From contig JAUVLT010000010.1 of the NCBI GenBank assembly GCA_030600605.1, forward strand, positions 1-40,462: a stretch of DNA of 40,462 bases. The letters are read 5' to 3'. Positions 1-8,905 of this stretch are shown piece after piece. Position 1 is the stretch's first letter; each line of letters opens with the position of its first letter. The notes below the pieces were generated by a model. It was not told where the DNA came from. It saw only the letters and a program-made list of their open reading frames with translations, and did no database searches. Source of the DNA: Mycoplasmatota bacterium (GTDB taxonomy: Bacteria; Bacillota_I; Bacilli_A; Izemoplasmatales; Izemoplasmataceae). The position numbers were made by a program, and so were the translations under genes.

Positions 1-1
1 T

Positions 2-283
2 ATTTTTATGTATTTAATCGCATTATATGGTAAAAAACGATTTAAGAAAGACGCCCTTGGTGGAGGAGATATTAAACTATATCTAATTATTGGATTAGTT
101 CTCGGATATCAAACAGTTTTCTTATCATTGTTTTTTGCATCATTAATCGCAATGATTTATAGTGTTATTTTTGGTAAAAAAGGTAGTTATTTACCGTTTG
201 TTCCATTCATAGCTATTGGTAGTTTATTAGCGTATTTCCTAGGAAATACTATTCTTGAATGGTATATGGTAATTTTAAGTTAA
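2..283 (+). CDS. Prepilin peptidase (A24 family), C-terminal fragment
   Basis: Partial gene: the frame is open to the left edge, so the N-terminus lies outside the window. About 93 residues remain. They contain GGGDIKL, which matches the second catalytic Asp motif (GxGDxKL) of the membrane aspartyl peptidases that cleave and methylate type IV pilins. Hydrophobic stretches follow (LYLIIGLVLGY, VFLSLFFASLIAMIYSVIF and a C-terminal segment), as expected for the last membrane helices of this family. The next three genes look like PilM, PilN and PilO, which supports a pilus or competence-pseudopilus role. The first Asp motif and the zinc-binding N-terminal region cannot be checked here. Confidence 0.8.
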   Translation: MFMYLIALYGKKRFKKDALGGGDIKLYLIIGLVLGYQTVFLSLFFASLIAMIYSVIFGKKGSYLPFVPFIAIGSLLAYFLGNTILEWYMVILS

Positions 284-299
284 GGAAGAAGGTGCACAC

Positions 300-1241
300 A
301 TGGCAAAAGTTTCTATTAACTGTTTTTTTACAGATAGTGAATTTAGTTTTATTGAAAAACCGGATGGCTATAATATGAAAAAACTTAAATATTCAAGTGT
401 TAAGTTGCCAAAAGGTACGATTGAAAATGGAATAATTTATAAAGAAGAAAAACTACTTAATATTATTAAGGATACTTTTAAATTATTCAAAATTAGGTCG
501 AGAAGAGTAAATTTAATTATTCATGAGGAACTATTTACTTTTAGAAAAATCGAAGTACCAATCATCTATAAACCAACTGAGATTGGGGAATATATTGAAT
601 CGCAAATTGGTAAAACGATTATGATTCCTTTTGATGATATGAAAATGGATTATATTATTCATCGTAAGAGTGAAGACCATTATGAAGTAATAATGTTTTA
701 TGCTCCTAAACACGAACTAAAAACATATATGGATATGTTTTATGAAATGAATATGCAAGTGATTAGAACTGATATTCCACCACTTTCATTACATCGTTTA
801 TACTATTATCGCAAATATGAAGATTCTGATGTTAAATTTGATACTGATATTATGTTTGTTGCTATTTTTGATGAAACTTATTCGATTTATATATTTGATG
901 AAGAAATCCCGATTTTCTCATTAGTACAAAATTTGAATATTGCTGAAATGGATAGTAAAAAGTATATTAGTGTTTTAGATCAAGAAATTGGAAAGATATC
1001 AAATTACTTTAAATTCAATATTAATGCGGGAGATCGTAGTATTGAAAAATTAGTTTTATTTAATATGTCAAATAAATTTACTAATGAGGAATTAAATGCT
1101 TATTTCTATGAAGAAGGTGCCCTTGTTCAAACGGAAATATTTAATATGAAAACAATAAGTAAGATTGTTGATACTTTGATAGATAGAGAATGTTATATTC
1201 CTCTAGCAGCTAGTTTAGTACAACAAAAAGGATTGTGGTAA
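300..1241 (+). CDS. pilM: PilM-like type IV pilus assembly protein (actin-like fold, diverged)
   Basis: A 313-residue protein with a strong ribosome site (AGGAAGAAGG) just before the ATG. Length, position ahead of two small single-helix membrane proteins, and a C-terminus ending in IPLAASLVQQ (typical PilM ends in an A-rich 'GLAL' helix) suggest PilM, the cytoplasmic actin-like ATPase that binds the PilN tail. The usual N-terminal phosphate loop (GxDxGxxxxK) is not obvious: the protein starts AKVSINCFFTDSEFSF, so nucleotide binding may be altered or lost. The call rests mainly on context and general layout. A structure prediction showing the two-lobed actin fold would settle it. Confidence 0.6.
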   Translation: MAKVSINCFFTDSEFSFIEKPDGYNMKKLKYSSVKLPKGTIENGIIYKEEKLLNIIKDTFKLFKIRSRRVNLIIHEELFTFRKIEVPIIYKPTEIGEYIESQIGKTIMIPFDDMKMDYIIHRKSEDHYEVIMFYAPKHELKTYMDMFYEMNMQVIRTDIPPLSLHRLYYYRKYEDSDVKFDTDIMFVAIFDETYSIYIFDEEIPIFSLVQNLNIAEMDSKKYISVLDQEIGKISNYFKFNINAGDRSIEKLVLFNMSNKFTNEELNAYFYEEGALVQTEIFNMKTISKIVDTLIDRECYIPLAASLVQQKGLW

Positions 1242-1242
1242 T

Positions 1243-1827
1243 ATGGGAAATAAACATATTTATTCAAAATCAGCGAATGGAATTAGTGACTTTGTCTATG
1301 TTGATTTACTTCCTGAAATAAGAAGATCAAGAAGATTTAATATTAATGTTATTTCGGCTTTGTTTCTAGGTGTATTCTTATCTTTTGTACTTATTTATAT
1401 GCCATTTAGAACAGCTACAGAAAAATTCGAGATTTTAAGTGCTCTAAATAACGATTTAGAACATGAATTAATGCTTACAAATGAGGAGTTTGTAGGGTAT
1501 GAAATAGATTTAGAAACAATTGCTTTTGAAGAAGAAATTGTTGCATTAGCATTATTAAAAGTTGATTTTAATAACTATTTAGATGATGTTGAGTTATTGG
1601 TTGATGGTAGTGAAGGATCAATTATCTTTACTCAGTATTTCTCTGATGTTGGAGAATTACGAGTAACAGTTCTTATTTCTTCACCATTTGCTTATAATAT
1701 CTTAAATAATAATTTACTTGAATTGTCATGGGTAGAATCAAGCGAATATTCAATTCCAGTTAGAACTGGAGATGCTGTGCTTTATAGTGCAACATTCACT
1801 TTAGGAGTTGATAGAGATGCTGAATAG
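1243..1827 (+). CDS. pilN: PilN-like type IV pilus inner-membrane protein
   Basis: A 194-residue protein that starts one base after the pilM-like stop. An N-terminal cytoplasmic segment carries VDLLPEIRRSRR, which resembles the conserved 'iNLLP' PilM-binding peptide of PilN. One membrane helix follows (about residues 34-55), then a coiled-coil-prone stretch (about 60-85) and an alpha/beta domain. In known systems PilN and PilO form a heterodimer linking PilM to the pilus base. The translational coupling with the gene before and the overlap with the gene after fit a single assembly unit. Sequence similarity outside the N-terminal motif is weak. Confidence 0.6.
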   Translation: MGNKHIYSKSANGISDFVYVDLLPEIRRSRRFNINVISALFLGVFLSFVLIYMPFRTATEKFEILSALNNDLEHELMLTNEEFVGYEIDLETIAFEEEIVALALLKVDFNNYLDDVELLVDGSEGSIIFTQYFSDVGELRVTVLISSPFAYNILNNNLLELSWVESSEYSIPVRTGDAVLYSATFTLGVDRDAE

Positions 1828-2395
1828 AAAAGTAAGTAATTATCTATACTATGGTATTTTAATTTTAATTGTTGGAACTGTATTATTAATAAGAAGCATT
1901 ACACTTGGTAACATTAATGCTAAAATTACTCAGTTAGAAGAATCAAATATTTCTTTGCAAAAAACAAATGATGATTTAGAAAAATCAGTTGAAGAGTACA
2001 AAGACATTCAAATAAATCATCTCTATGAACTTTATGGACAAGTACCAAATTATTATTCACAAACTGAACTTACTCATTATACTTTTGCAATGTTAGAAGT
2101 AATTGGAATAAACGAATCAGTTGATTTCCAAAGAGAAGTTGATCCTGATTCAGAAGTTACTTTCACAGATGGAACTACATTTAAACAATTACAGGAAGAT
2201 TTTAAAATAGTAGAAGTTCAAGTTTATTTTACAACGATGGATGATTCAGTTATTGAAGAATTTATTGATTTACTATTTAACTCTGAACAAGTATTTATTG
2301 TTAGTAGTATTGAATATTATTCACCAGATGGCATAAATTACATTGGTGTGAAAATAAACTTCTTAGCATTTTATAAGTTAGAAGACGCAAGCTAA
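1817..2395 (+). CDS. pilO: PilO-like type IV pilus inner-membrane protein
   Basis: The start chosen is the ATG at 1817 (192 residues), with AGGAG at 1803-1807; a TTG nine bases upstream is less likely. The gene overlaps the end of the PilN-like gene by 11 bases. Architecture is a short cytoplasmic tail, one membrane helix (about residues 9-29), a coiled coil (about 35-65, rich in Leu/Glu/Lys) and a C-terminal alpha/beta domain, matching PilO. Its last codons form the left arm of the transcription terminator. No PilP or PilQ follows, as expected in a cell with a single membrane. Confidence 0.55.
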   Translation: MLNRKVSNYLYYGILILIVGTVLLIRSITLGNINAKITQLEESNISLQKTNDDLEKSVEEYKDIQINHLYELYGQVPNYYSQTELTHYTFAMLEVIGINESVDFQREVDPDSEVTFTDGTTFKQLQEDFKIVEVQVYFTTMDDSVIEEFIDLLFNSEQVFIVSSIEYYSPDGINYIGVKINFLAFYKLEDAS

Positions 2396-2415
2396 TTTAG
2401 CTTACGTCTTTTTTT
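2384..2415 (+). terminator. Rho-independent terminator of the pil operon
   Basis: GACG and AAGCT (2384-2393) pair with AGCTT and CGTC (2399-2408) around an AATTT loop, with one C/A mismatch. Seven T follow (2409-2415). The hairpin overlaps the stop codons of both convergent genes (pilO-like and ispG). The T-run is good only on the + strand, so it mainly ends pil transcription. Confidence 0.75.
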
Positions 2416-3461
2416 ATATATATATTTATTTCTTTGATTAATTCATCATACATTTCATTTTCTTTTACTTTTCTCTTTATTTTTCCACCAACAAAAATTA
2501 ATCCTTCTTTTTTCCCACCAGCAATACCAATATCAGCGGCTTTTGCTTCACCAGGCCCATTAACAGCGCAGCCCATAACAGCAACGGTAATATTAGAATC
2601 AATTTTTTCTAAATATGCTTCTACTTTATTTACTAAATCAAACATGTTGTATTGAATTCGGCCACAAGTTGGACAACTAATAATCTTCGGTTTCTTATAA
2701 AGACCTAAAGAACTCAGTAACTCCTTTGCGACTTTTATTTCTTCAATGGGATCAGTTGATAAACTTACTCTAATTGTGTCGCCAATTCCTTCATACAGTA
2801 ATATCCCAAGTCCTATTGAACTTTTTATTGTTCCACTAAATAATGTGCCAGCCTCAGTAATCCCTAGATGCAGGGGATAATTAAACTCTCTCGAAGCCAT
2901 TCGATAAGCTTCAACAGTTTTATAGATATCACTAGATTTTAAAGATATTATAATATTTGTAAAATTAAGTTCTTCAAGTAATTTGACATGGTATTTAGCT
3001 GATTCTAACATTCCTTTTGAAGTAACTCCATATTTTTGAGTAATATGTTTTTCGAGTGACCCACCGTTAATTCCTATTCTAATTGGAATAGCTTTCTCTA
3101 AACATTTATCGACAACTAATTTTATGCGGTCTTTATTCCCTATATTTCCCGGATTTATTCTAATTTTATCAATACCGTTATCAGCACAAATAAGCGCTAA
3201 GCGATAATCAAAATGAATATCGGCTACAAGTGGAACATTAACTCTATTTTTAATCTCTTTAATCGCATTCGCATCTTCTATGTCCAAAATTGCAAGCCTA
3301 ACAATCGCGCTACCAGCGGTAGCTAACGTATTAATTTGACTTATCGTTTCTTCAATATTTTTTGTTTTTGTAGTAGTCATTGTTTGAATAACGACATTGT
3401 TACTGCCACCAATCGGAATATCTTTAACATAAACCTTTTTTGTTTGTTCTCTTCTCATCAT
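2397..3461 (-). CDS. ispG: 4-hydroxy-3-methylbut-2-en-1-yl diphosphate synthase (flavodoxin)
   Basis: IspG (GcpE) reduces methylerythritol cyclodiphosphate to HMBPP in the MEP isoprenoid pathway. At 354 residues it has the normal length of the short bacterial form. The [4Fe-4S] ligands are visible as SCPTCGR (Cys263, Cys266) and MGCAVNGPGEA (Cys298, followed by the conserved Glu305). The N-terminal TIM-barrel half carries VADIHFD and RINPGNIG. The first of two adjacent ATGs (3461 or 3458) is used; GGTGAT lies 5-8 bases upstream. It stands alone on the minus strand between the pilus operon and rpmG, so no other pathway gene is adjacent. Confidence 0.95.
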   Translation of the reverse strand: MMRREQTKKVYVKDIPIGGSNNVVIQTMTTTKTKNIEETISQINTLATAGSAIVRLAILDIEDANAIKEIKNRVNVPLVADIHFDYRLALICADNGIDKIRINPGNIGNKDRIKLVVDKCLEKAIPIRIGINGGSLEKHITQKYGVTSKGMLESAKYHVKLLEELNFTNIIISLKSSDIYKTVEAYRMASREFNYPLHLGITEAGTLFSGTIKSSIGLGILLYEGIGDTIRVSLSTDPIEEIKVAKELLSSLGLYKKPKIISCPTCGRIQYNMFDLVNKVEAYLEKIDSNITVAVMGCAVNGPGEAKAADIGIAGGKKEGLIFVGGKIKRKVKENEMYDELIKEINIYIKKDVS

Positions 3462-3513
3462 ATTATCACCGCTTTAATTATACCTTAAATACCTAGAAAA
3501 AAATAGATATCTA

Positions 3514-3542
3514 TTGCATTTTATCGGAAAGAGTGATATATT
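3514..3542 (+). promoter_or_regulatory. Sigma-A type promoter of rpmG
   Basis: TTGCAT (3514-3519) and TATATT (3537-3542) are separated by exactly 17 bases, about 30 bases before the rpmG start. It is close to consensus in both boxes. Confidence 0.7.
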
Positions 3543-3571
3543 ATTATAGAGTTTTGTTAGGAGGAATAAAG

Positions 3572-3721
3572 ATGAGAACACATTTCACTTTAAGATGTAC
3601 AGTTTGTAAAAGCGAAAACTATCGTGCACATAAAAATAGAAAGATTCATCCAGAACGTATGGAGACACAAAAGTATTGCCCAAAATGTAGAAAACAAACA
3701 CTTCACAAAGAGAAAAAATAA
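3572..3721 (+). CDS. rpmG: 50S ribosomal protein L33 (zinc-ribbon form)
   Basis: A 49-residue protein of the large ribosomal subunit. The ATG at 3572 is chosen because AGGAGG lies just before it; an upstream in-frame start would add 13 residues unrelated to L33 and lacks a ribosome site. Two zinc knuckles are present, CTVC near the N-terminus and CPKC near the C-terminus, so this is the C+ (zinc-binding) paralogue rather than the zinc-free form. It is monocistronic, with its own promoter and a terminator directly after the stop. Confidence 0.95.
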   Translation: MRTHFTLRCTVCKSENYRAHKNRKIHPERMETQKYCPKCRKQTLHKEKK

Positions 3722-3724
3722 CAA

Positions 3725-3752
3725 AAAACTTCTTTACATAAGAAGTTTTTTT
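3725..3752 (+). terminator. Rho-independent terminator after rpmG
   Basis: AAAACTTCTT (3725-3734) pairs perfectly with AAGAAGTTTT (3740-3749) around TACAT, followed by more T. The A-rich left flank could let it act in both directions. Confidence 0.8.
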
Positions 3753-3769
3753 AATTAAGGGGTGTCATT

Positions 3770-4693
3770 ATGAAAAAATATATTTATGGATTTGATATTG
3801 GTGGAACGTCAATAAAAATTGGCCTTTTTAACTTGAGTGGTGAGTTAATTGAGAAATGGGAAATAAACACTAACATAACCAATAAAGGAGTATACATACT
3901 AGAAGATATTTATGAATCTATTAAAAAGCATCAAGTTCAGTTAAAAGATGTTTTAGGTTATGGCTTCGGTGTTCCTGGACCTATTGTAAATGGAATTATT
4001 ATAAAAGGCATTAATTTACCATGGGAAAATTATGATTTAAAAAAAGAATTTTACAAATATATTAAAAACGATCTTATCTTTGTTGAAAACGATGCTAATG
4101 TTGCGGTGCTTGGTGAAACTTGGCAAGGGGCCGCAAAAGGGTATAAAAATAGTGCAATGATTACCGTTGGAACTGGAGTAGGTGGAGGAATAGTAGTTAA
4201 CTCAAAAGTAATTGATGGAACACATGGTTCAGCGGGTGAAATCGGACATATAAGAGTTGTTCACGAAAACGGCTTATTATGTAACTGTGGCAGCGTAGGA
4301 TGCCTAGAAACTGTAGCTAGCGCTACTGGTATTAAGAATATGTTTACTCAAATGCATCAAACAACAAATTTATCAACAAAACTAAAAGACAACTATAGCG
4401 CTAAAGATATTTTTGATGCTGCTAAAGAAGGCGACTTGTTAAGTTTGGCAGTAGTTGAAAAAACATCGTATTACTTGGGATATGCATGTCAAATATTAAG
4501 TTTAGTAACTAATCCTGATATTATAATTATAGGTGGAGGAGTAGCTAAATCAGGGATGTTTTTCATAGATAAAATAAGAAAACATTTTCAACAAACAGCT
4601 TTTAATTCTGTTAAAGATACAATTATTGTTTTAGCTCAATTGGGGAATGATGCTGGTATCTATGGCGCAGCATCACTAGTTGTAAATGATTAA
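3770..4693 (+). CDS. glcK: ROK-family glucokinase
   Basis: Phosphorylates glucose to glucose-6-phosphate with ATP. The 307-residue protein begins with the ROK phosphate loop (GFDIGGTSIKIG, about residues 7-18), carries ENDAN (106-110, including the catalytic Asp), VGTGVGGG (about 133-140), GEIGH (156-160) and the zinc-binding ROK signature CNCGSVGC (171-178). AAGGGGTG lies before the ATG. It overlaps the next gene by 8 bases, so the two are translationally coupled; a glucokinase close to a YqgX-like hydrolase is also found in Bacillus. Substrate is inferred from family; other hexoses or N-acetylated sugars are possible for ROK kinases. Confidence 0.88.
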   Translation: MKKYIYGFDIGGTSIKIGLFNLSGELIEKWEINTNITNKGVYILEDIYESIKKHQVQLKDVLGYGFGVPGPIVNGIIIKGINLPWENYDLKKEFYKYIKNDLIFVENDANVAVLGETWQGAAKGYKNSAMITVGTGVGGGIVVNSKVIDGTHGSAGEIGHIRVVHENGLLCNCGSVGCLETVASATGIKNMFTQMHQTTNLSTKLKDNYSAKDIFDAAKEGDLLSLAVVEKTSYYLGYACQILSLVTNPDIIIIGGGVAKSGMFFIDKIRKHFQQTAFNSVKDTIIVLAQLGNDAGIYGAASLVVND

Positions 4694-5303
4694 AGCAATT
4701 TTAAATGATTTCGCCGAAAACACTTATATTATTAATGAAAGAGAAGAAGCTTATATAATTGACCCAGGTACTAATTATAATGAAATCAAACAATATATAG
4801 ATAGTAAAAACTTTAAATTATTAGGAATTTTGTTAACTCATGGTCATTTTGATCATATTATTGCTGTAAATGATTTAGTTAGAGATTATGATATAAAAAT
4901 ATATATTCATGAAAAAGAAAGAGATTTTCTTTTTGATCCTAATTTGAATTTATCAGGGCTAACTTATAAAAAATTTACAGTAAGTGATAAATCTGCTGTT
5001 ATCACTTTTACTGAAAACGATAAACTTAAAATCGGGAAAGAATCAATCCGAATAATTGATACTCCAGGACATACTAGAGGTAGTGTATGTTTTAAATATA
5101 AGAACTTTCTTTTTAGTGGTGATACACTATTTAAAGGTACTATTGGAAGAACAGATTTACCAACTTCTAATACATTAGATATTCAAAGAAGTATTCAAAC
5201 TATTGTTAAAATTTGTCGGGATAATACGATTGTTTATCCTGGACATGGACATTTTACAACAATATTAAATGAAAAGTACGAAAATCCTTTTGTTATAGGG
5301 TAA
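4686..5303 (+). CDS. Metallo-beta-lactamase-fold hydrolase (glyoxalase II-like, YqgX type)
   Basis: A 205-residue soluble enzyme with the complete metal-binding set of the superfamily: THGHFDH (51-57), a middle DTPGHTRGS His motif, FSGDTLF with the bridging Asp, and a C-terminal YPGHGH. Size and the SGDTLFKGTIGRTD segment match the small YqgX group related to hydroxyacylglutathione hydrolase. The natural thioester substrate is not known from sequence. The start overlaps the end of glcK and has no strong ribosome site, suggesting coupling. A strong terminator ends the two-gene unit. Confidence 0.9.
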   Translation: MIKAILNDFAENTYIINEREEAYIIDPGTNYNEIKQYIDSKNFKLLGILLTHGHFDHIIAVNDLVRDYDIKIYIHEKERDFLFDPNLNLSGLTYKKFTVSDKSAVITFTENDKLKIGKESIRIIDTPGHTRGSVCFKYKNFLFSGDTLFKGTIGRTDLPTSNTLDIQRSIQTIVKICRDNTIVYPGHGHFTTILNEKYENPFVIG

Positions 5304-5329
5304 AGCAGCCTAAATTAGGCTGCTTTTTT
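5303..5329 (+). terminator. Rho-independent terminator after the MBL hydrolase gene
   Basis: AGCAGCC (5304-5310) pairs with GGCTGCT (5318-5324), extended by flanking A-T pairs and closed by a short AT-rich loop. Six T follow the stem. It separates this unit from the heat-shock operon. Confidence 0.88.
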
Positions 5330-5344
5330 AAAAAAAAACATATT

Positions 5345-5371
5345 TTAGCACTCAACACTTGACACTGCCAA
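5345..5371 (+). promoter_or_regulatory. Degenerate upstream CIRCE operator
   Basis: A perfect left half TTAGCACTC (5345-5353) is followed, after exactly 9 bases, by CACTGCCAA, which matches 6 of 9 bases of GAGTGCTAA. The -35 box (TTGACA, 5359-5364) starts inside its spacer. HrcA binding here would block RNA polymerase directly. It may be a decayed second operator. Confidence 0.5.
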
Positions 5372-5387
5372 AAGTGTAGTGTATAAT
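5359..5387 (+). promoter_or_regulatory. Consensus promoter of the hrcA operon
   Basis: TTGACA (5359-5364), 17 bases, TATAAT (5382-5387): both boxes match the sigma-70/sigma-A consensus exactly. It is the best promoter in the window. A strong promoter held down by a repressor is the usual CIRCE/HrcA design. Confidence 0.92.
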
Positions 5388-5391
5388 GTTC

Positions 5392-5418
5392 TTAGCAGTC
5401 AAAAAGTAAGAGTGCTAA
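5392..5418 (+). promoter_or_regulatory. CIRCE operator (HrcA binding site)
   Basis: TTAGCAGTC (5392-5400), a 9-base spacer and GAGTGCTAA (5410-5418). This matches the CIRCE consensus TTAGCACTC-N9-GAGTGCTAA with one mismatch in the left arm. It begins about 5 bases after the -10 box, covering the expected transcription start and 5' leader, just before the ribosome site GAGGTG (5421-5426). Confidence 0.93.
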
Positions 5419-5431
5419 ATGAGGTGAGTTT

Positions 5432-6445
5432 ATGCTTTCTATTAGACAGAAATCAATTTTAAAATTAATCGTTGATGAATTTGTTAAAACGGCCGAGCCA
5501 ATCGGTTCTAAGACTTTGGCGGATTTATTGGATATATCATCTGCGACAATTAGAAATGAAATGGCTTTTTTAGAAGATTTGGGACTTTTAGAAAAAACTC
5601 ATACTTCTAGTGGGAGAATTCCAAGTGATAAAGGATACCATTATTATATCGAAAAGCTTCTTTCAAACAATCAAAGTTATAGTGATAGTTTTACAGTTAT
5701 TGACGAACTATTCAGTAATAAAGATATTAAAAGAGATGAAGCAATTAGACAGGCAATGAATCTTTTAAGTCAACTTACTAACTATACAACTATCGCTTTA
5801 GGCCCGAGTGCTTATGGCTCGCGAGTAAAAAAGATTGAATTAGTACCACTATATGAAAATGTATCAGTTTTACTGGTAATCACAAATCGCGGACATGTTG
5901 AGAGTAAACAAATCACTATTCCCGATAATACTGATGTAGAAGAGATGAAAAGAGTAATTGAAATATTTAACGATATTTTATTTGATTGTCCAATTTCTCA
6001 AGTTAGTGAAAAACTACATTATGAAATTAATGAGCATAAAATTAAGGAAATACTAATTTATAATAGTACAATAATTGAAACATTCTTAGAAGCATTTACG
6101 AAATTTACTCAAAGTAAATACTATTTATCAGGACAAAGTAATATGTTATATCAACCTGAGTTTAGTGATATTGGAAGAGTTAGAGAATTACTGTCATTCT
6201 TTGAAAAAAACGATATCTTTAAATTAGTTGAAGATACTAGAAACACCGGAATAACAGTCAAAATTGGTAAAGAAAATGCTGTTAGTGCAATGAGAAATTG
6301 CACAGTTATCACTGTTCCGTACGGCTTTGGCGACAATGCAAAAGGTACAATCGCAGTGGTAGGACCAACGAGGATGGAGTATCAAAAAGTAATTCCATTA
6401 ATTAAATATTTAGCAAAACACATGTCGAAACTATATAAGGAGTAA
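5432..6445 (+). CDS. hrcA: Heat-inducible transcription repressor HrcA
   Basis: Represses chaperone genes by binding CIRCE; it needs GroEL in studied species. The 337-residue protein has the N-terminal winged helix (residues 1-75, with LIVDEFVKTAEPIGSKTLADL and SSATIRNEMAFLEDLGLL) and the HrcA GAF-like/dimerisation region with the C-terminal signature around VITVPYGFGDNAKGTIAVVGPTRM (read in two parts, about 289-313). Start ATG at 5432 has GAGGTG 5 bases upstream. First gene of hrcA-grpE-dnaK-dnaJ, hence autoregulated through the CIRCE sites in its own promoter. Confidence 0.96.
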   Translation: MLSIRQKSILKLIVDEFVKTAEPIGSKTLADLLDISSATIRNEMAFLEDLGLLEKTHTSSGRIPSDKGYHYYIEKLLSNNQSYSDSFTVIDELFSNKDIKRDEAIRQAMNLLSQLTNYTTIALGPSAYGSRVKKIELVPLYENVSVLLVITNRGHVESKQITIPDNTDVEEMKRVIEIFNDILFDCPISQVSEKLHYEINEHKIKEILIYNSTIIETFLEAFTKFTQSKYYLSGQSNMLYQPEFSDIGRVRELLSFFEKNDIFKLVEDTRNTGITVKIGKENAVSAMRNCTVITVPYGFGDNAKGTIAVVGPTRMEYQKVIPLIKYLAKHMSKLYKE

Positions 6446-6448
6446 GTT

Positions 6449-7000
6449 ATGACAAAAAAGAAAAGTACAAAAGAAGAAGTAAAGATTGAAGAAGAGACAT
6501 CTAAAGAACAAGTAGAAGAAATAATTGACAAAGTAATTGAAAAAACACCTGAAGAAATAATTATTGAATTAGAAGAAAATATAAAACAGTTACAAAATGA
6601 TCTTCTAAGAGAAAAGGCCGATTTAGAGAATACTAAAAAACGTCTTGAAAAAGAAAGAATTACTGAAAGAAAATATGCCGCAATGAACGTTAGTAAAAAT
6701 TTATTAACTTCACTTGATCATTTCAATCTTGCCTTAAAACATCAAGTAACTGATAAAGAAAGTGAAAAAATATTTCAAGGATTTAAAATGATAAAAGAAC
6801 AATTAAACAAAGCATTAGAAGATGAAGGTGTTAGCTTGATTGACGCCTTGAACGAAGAATATGATCCCAATTTTCATCAAGCAATATTGACCGAAAAAGT
6901 CGAAGGAACTGATGTAAATGTAGTACTTGAAGTATTACAAGAAGGATATATGTTTAAAGATAGACTAATAAGACCCGCTATCGTAAAGATAAGCGAATAA
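6449..7000 (+). CDS. grpE: Nucleotide exchange factor GrpE
   Basis: Releases ADP from DnaK. The 183-residue protein has a highly charged, low-complexity N-terminus (residues 1-45), a long coiled coil (about 45-95, including ADLENTKKRLEKER) and the C-terminal beta domain ending in GYMFKDRLIRPAIVKIS, the GrpE family signature. AAGGAG overlaps the hrcA stop, three bases before this ATG region, so the two are tightly coupled. Start is unambiguous. Confidence 0.95.
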   Translation: MTKKKSTKEEVKIEEETSKEQVEEIIDKVIEKTPEEIIIELEENIKQLQNDLLREKADLENTKKRLEKERITERKYAAMNVSKNLLTSLDHFNLALKHQVTDKESEKIFQGFKMIKEQLNKALEDEGVSLIDALNEEYDPNFHQAILTEKVEGTDVNVVLEVLQEGYMFKDRLIRPAIVKISE

Positions 7001-7010
7001 TAAGGAGTGA

Positions 7011-8846
<1,836 letters not shown>

Positions 8847-8855
8847 ACTAAATAT

Positions 8856-8884
8856 GATATGAAGCAGTTAATCTGCTTCATATC
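8856..8884 (+). promoter_or_regulatory. Perfect dnaK-dnaJ intergenic hairpin without T-run
   Basis: GATATGAAGCAG (8856-8867) and CTGCTTCATATC (8873-8884) form a perfect 12-bp stem around TTAAT, between the dnaK stop and the dnaJ ribosome site. No T-run follows, so it is not a classical terminator. It may stabilise or be processed at the 3' end of the dnaK message and lower dnaJ expression relative to dnaK (inference). Confidence 0.6.
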
Positions 8885-8905
8885 GTTACAAATTGAGGTG
8901 TAATT

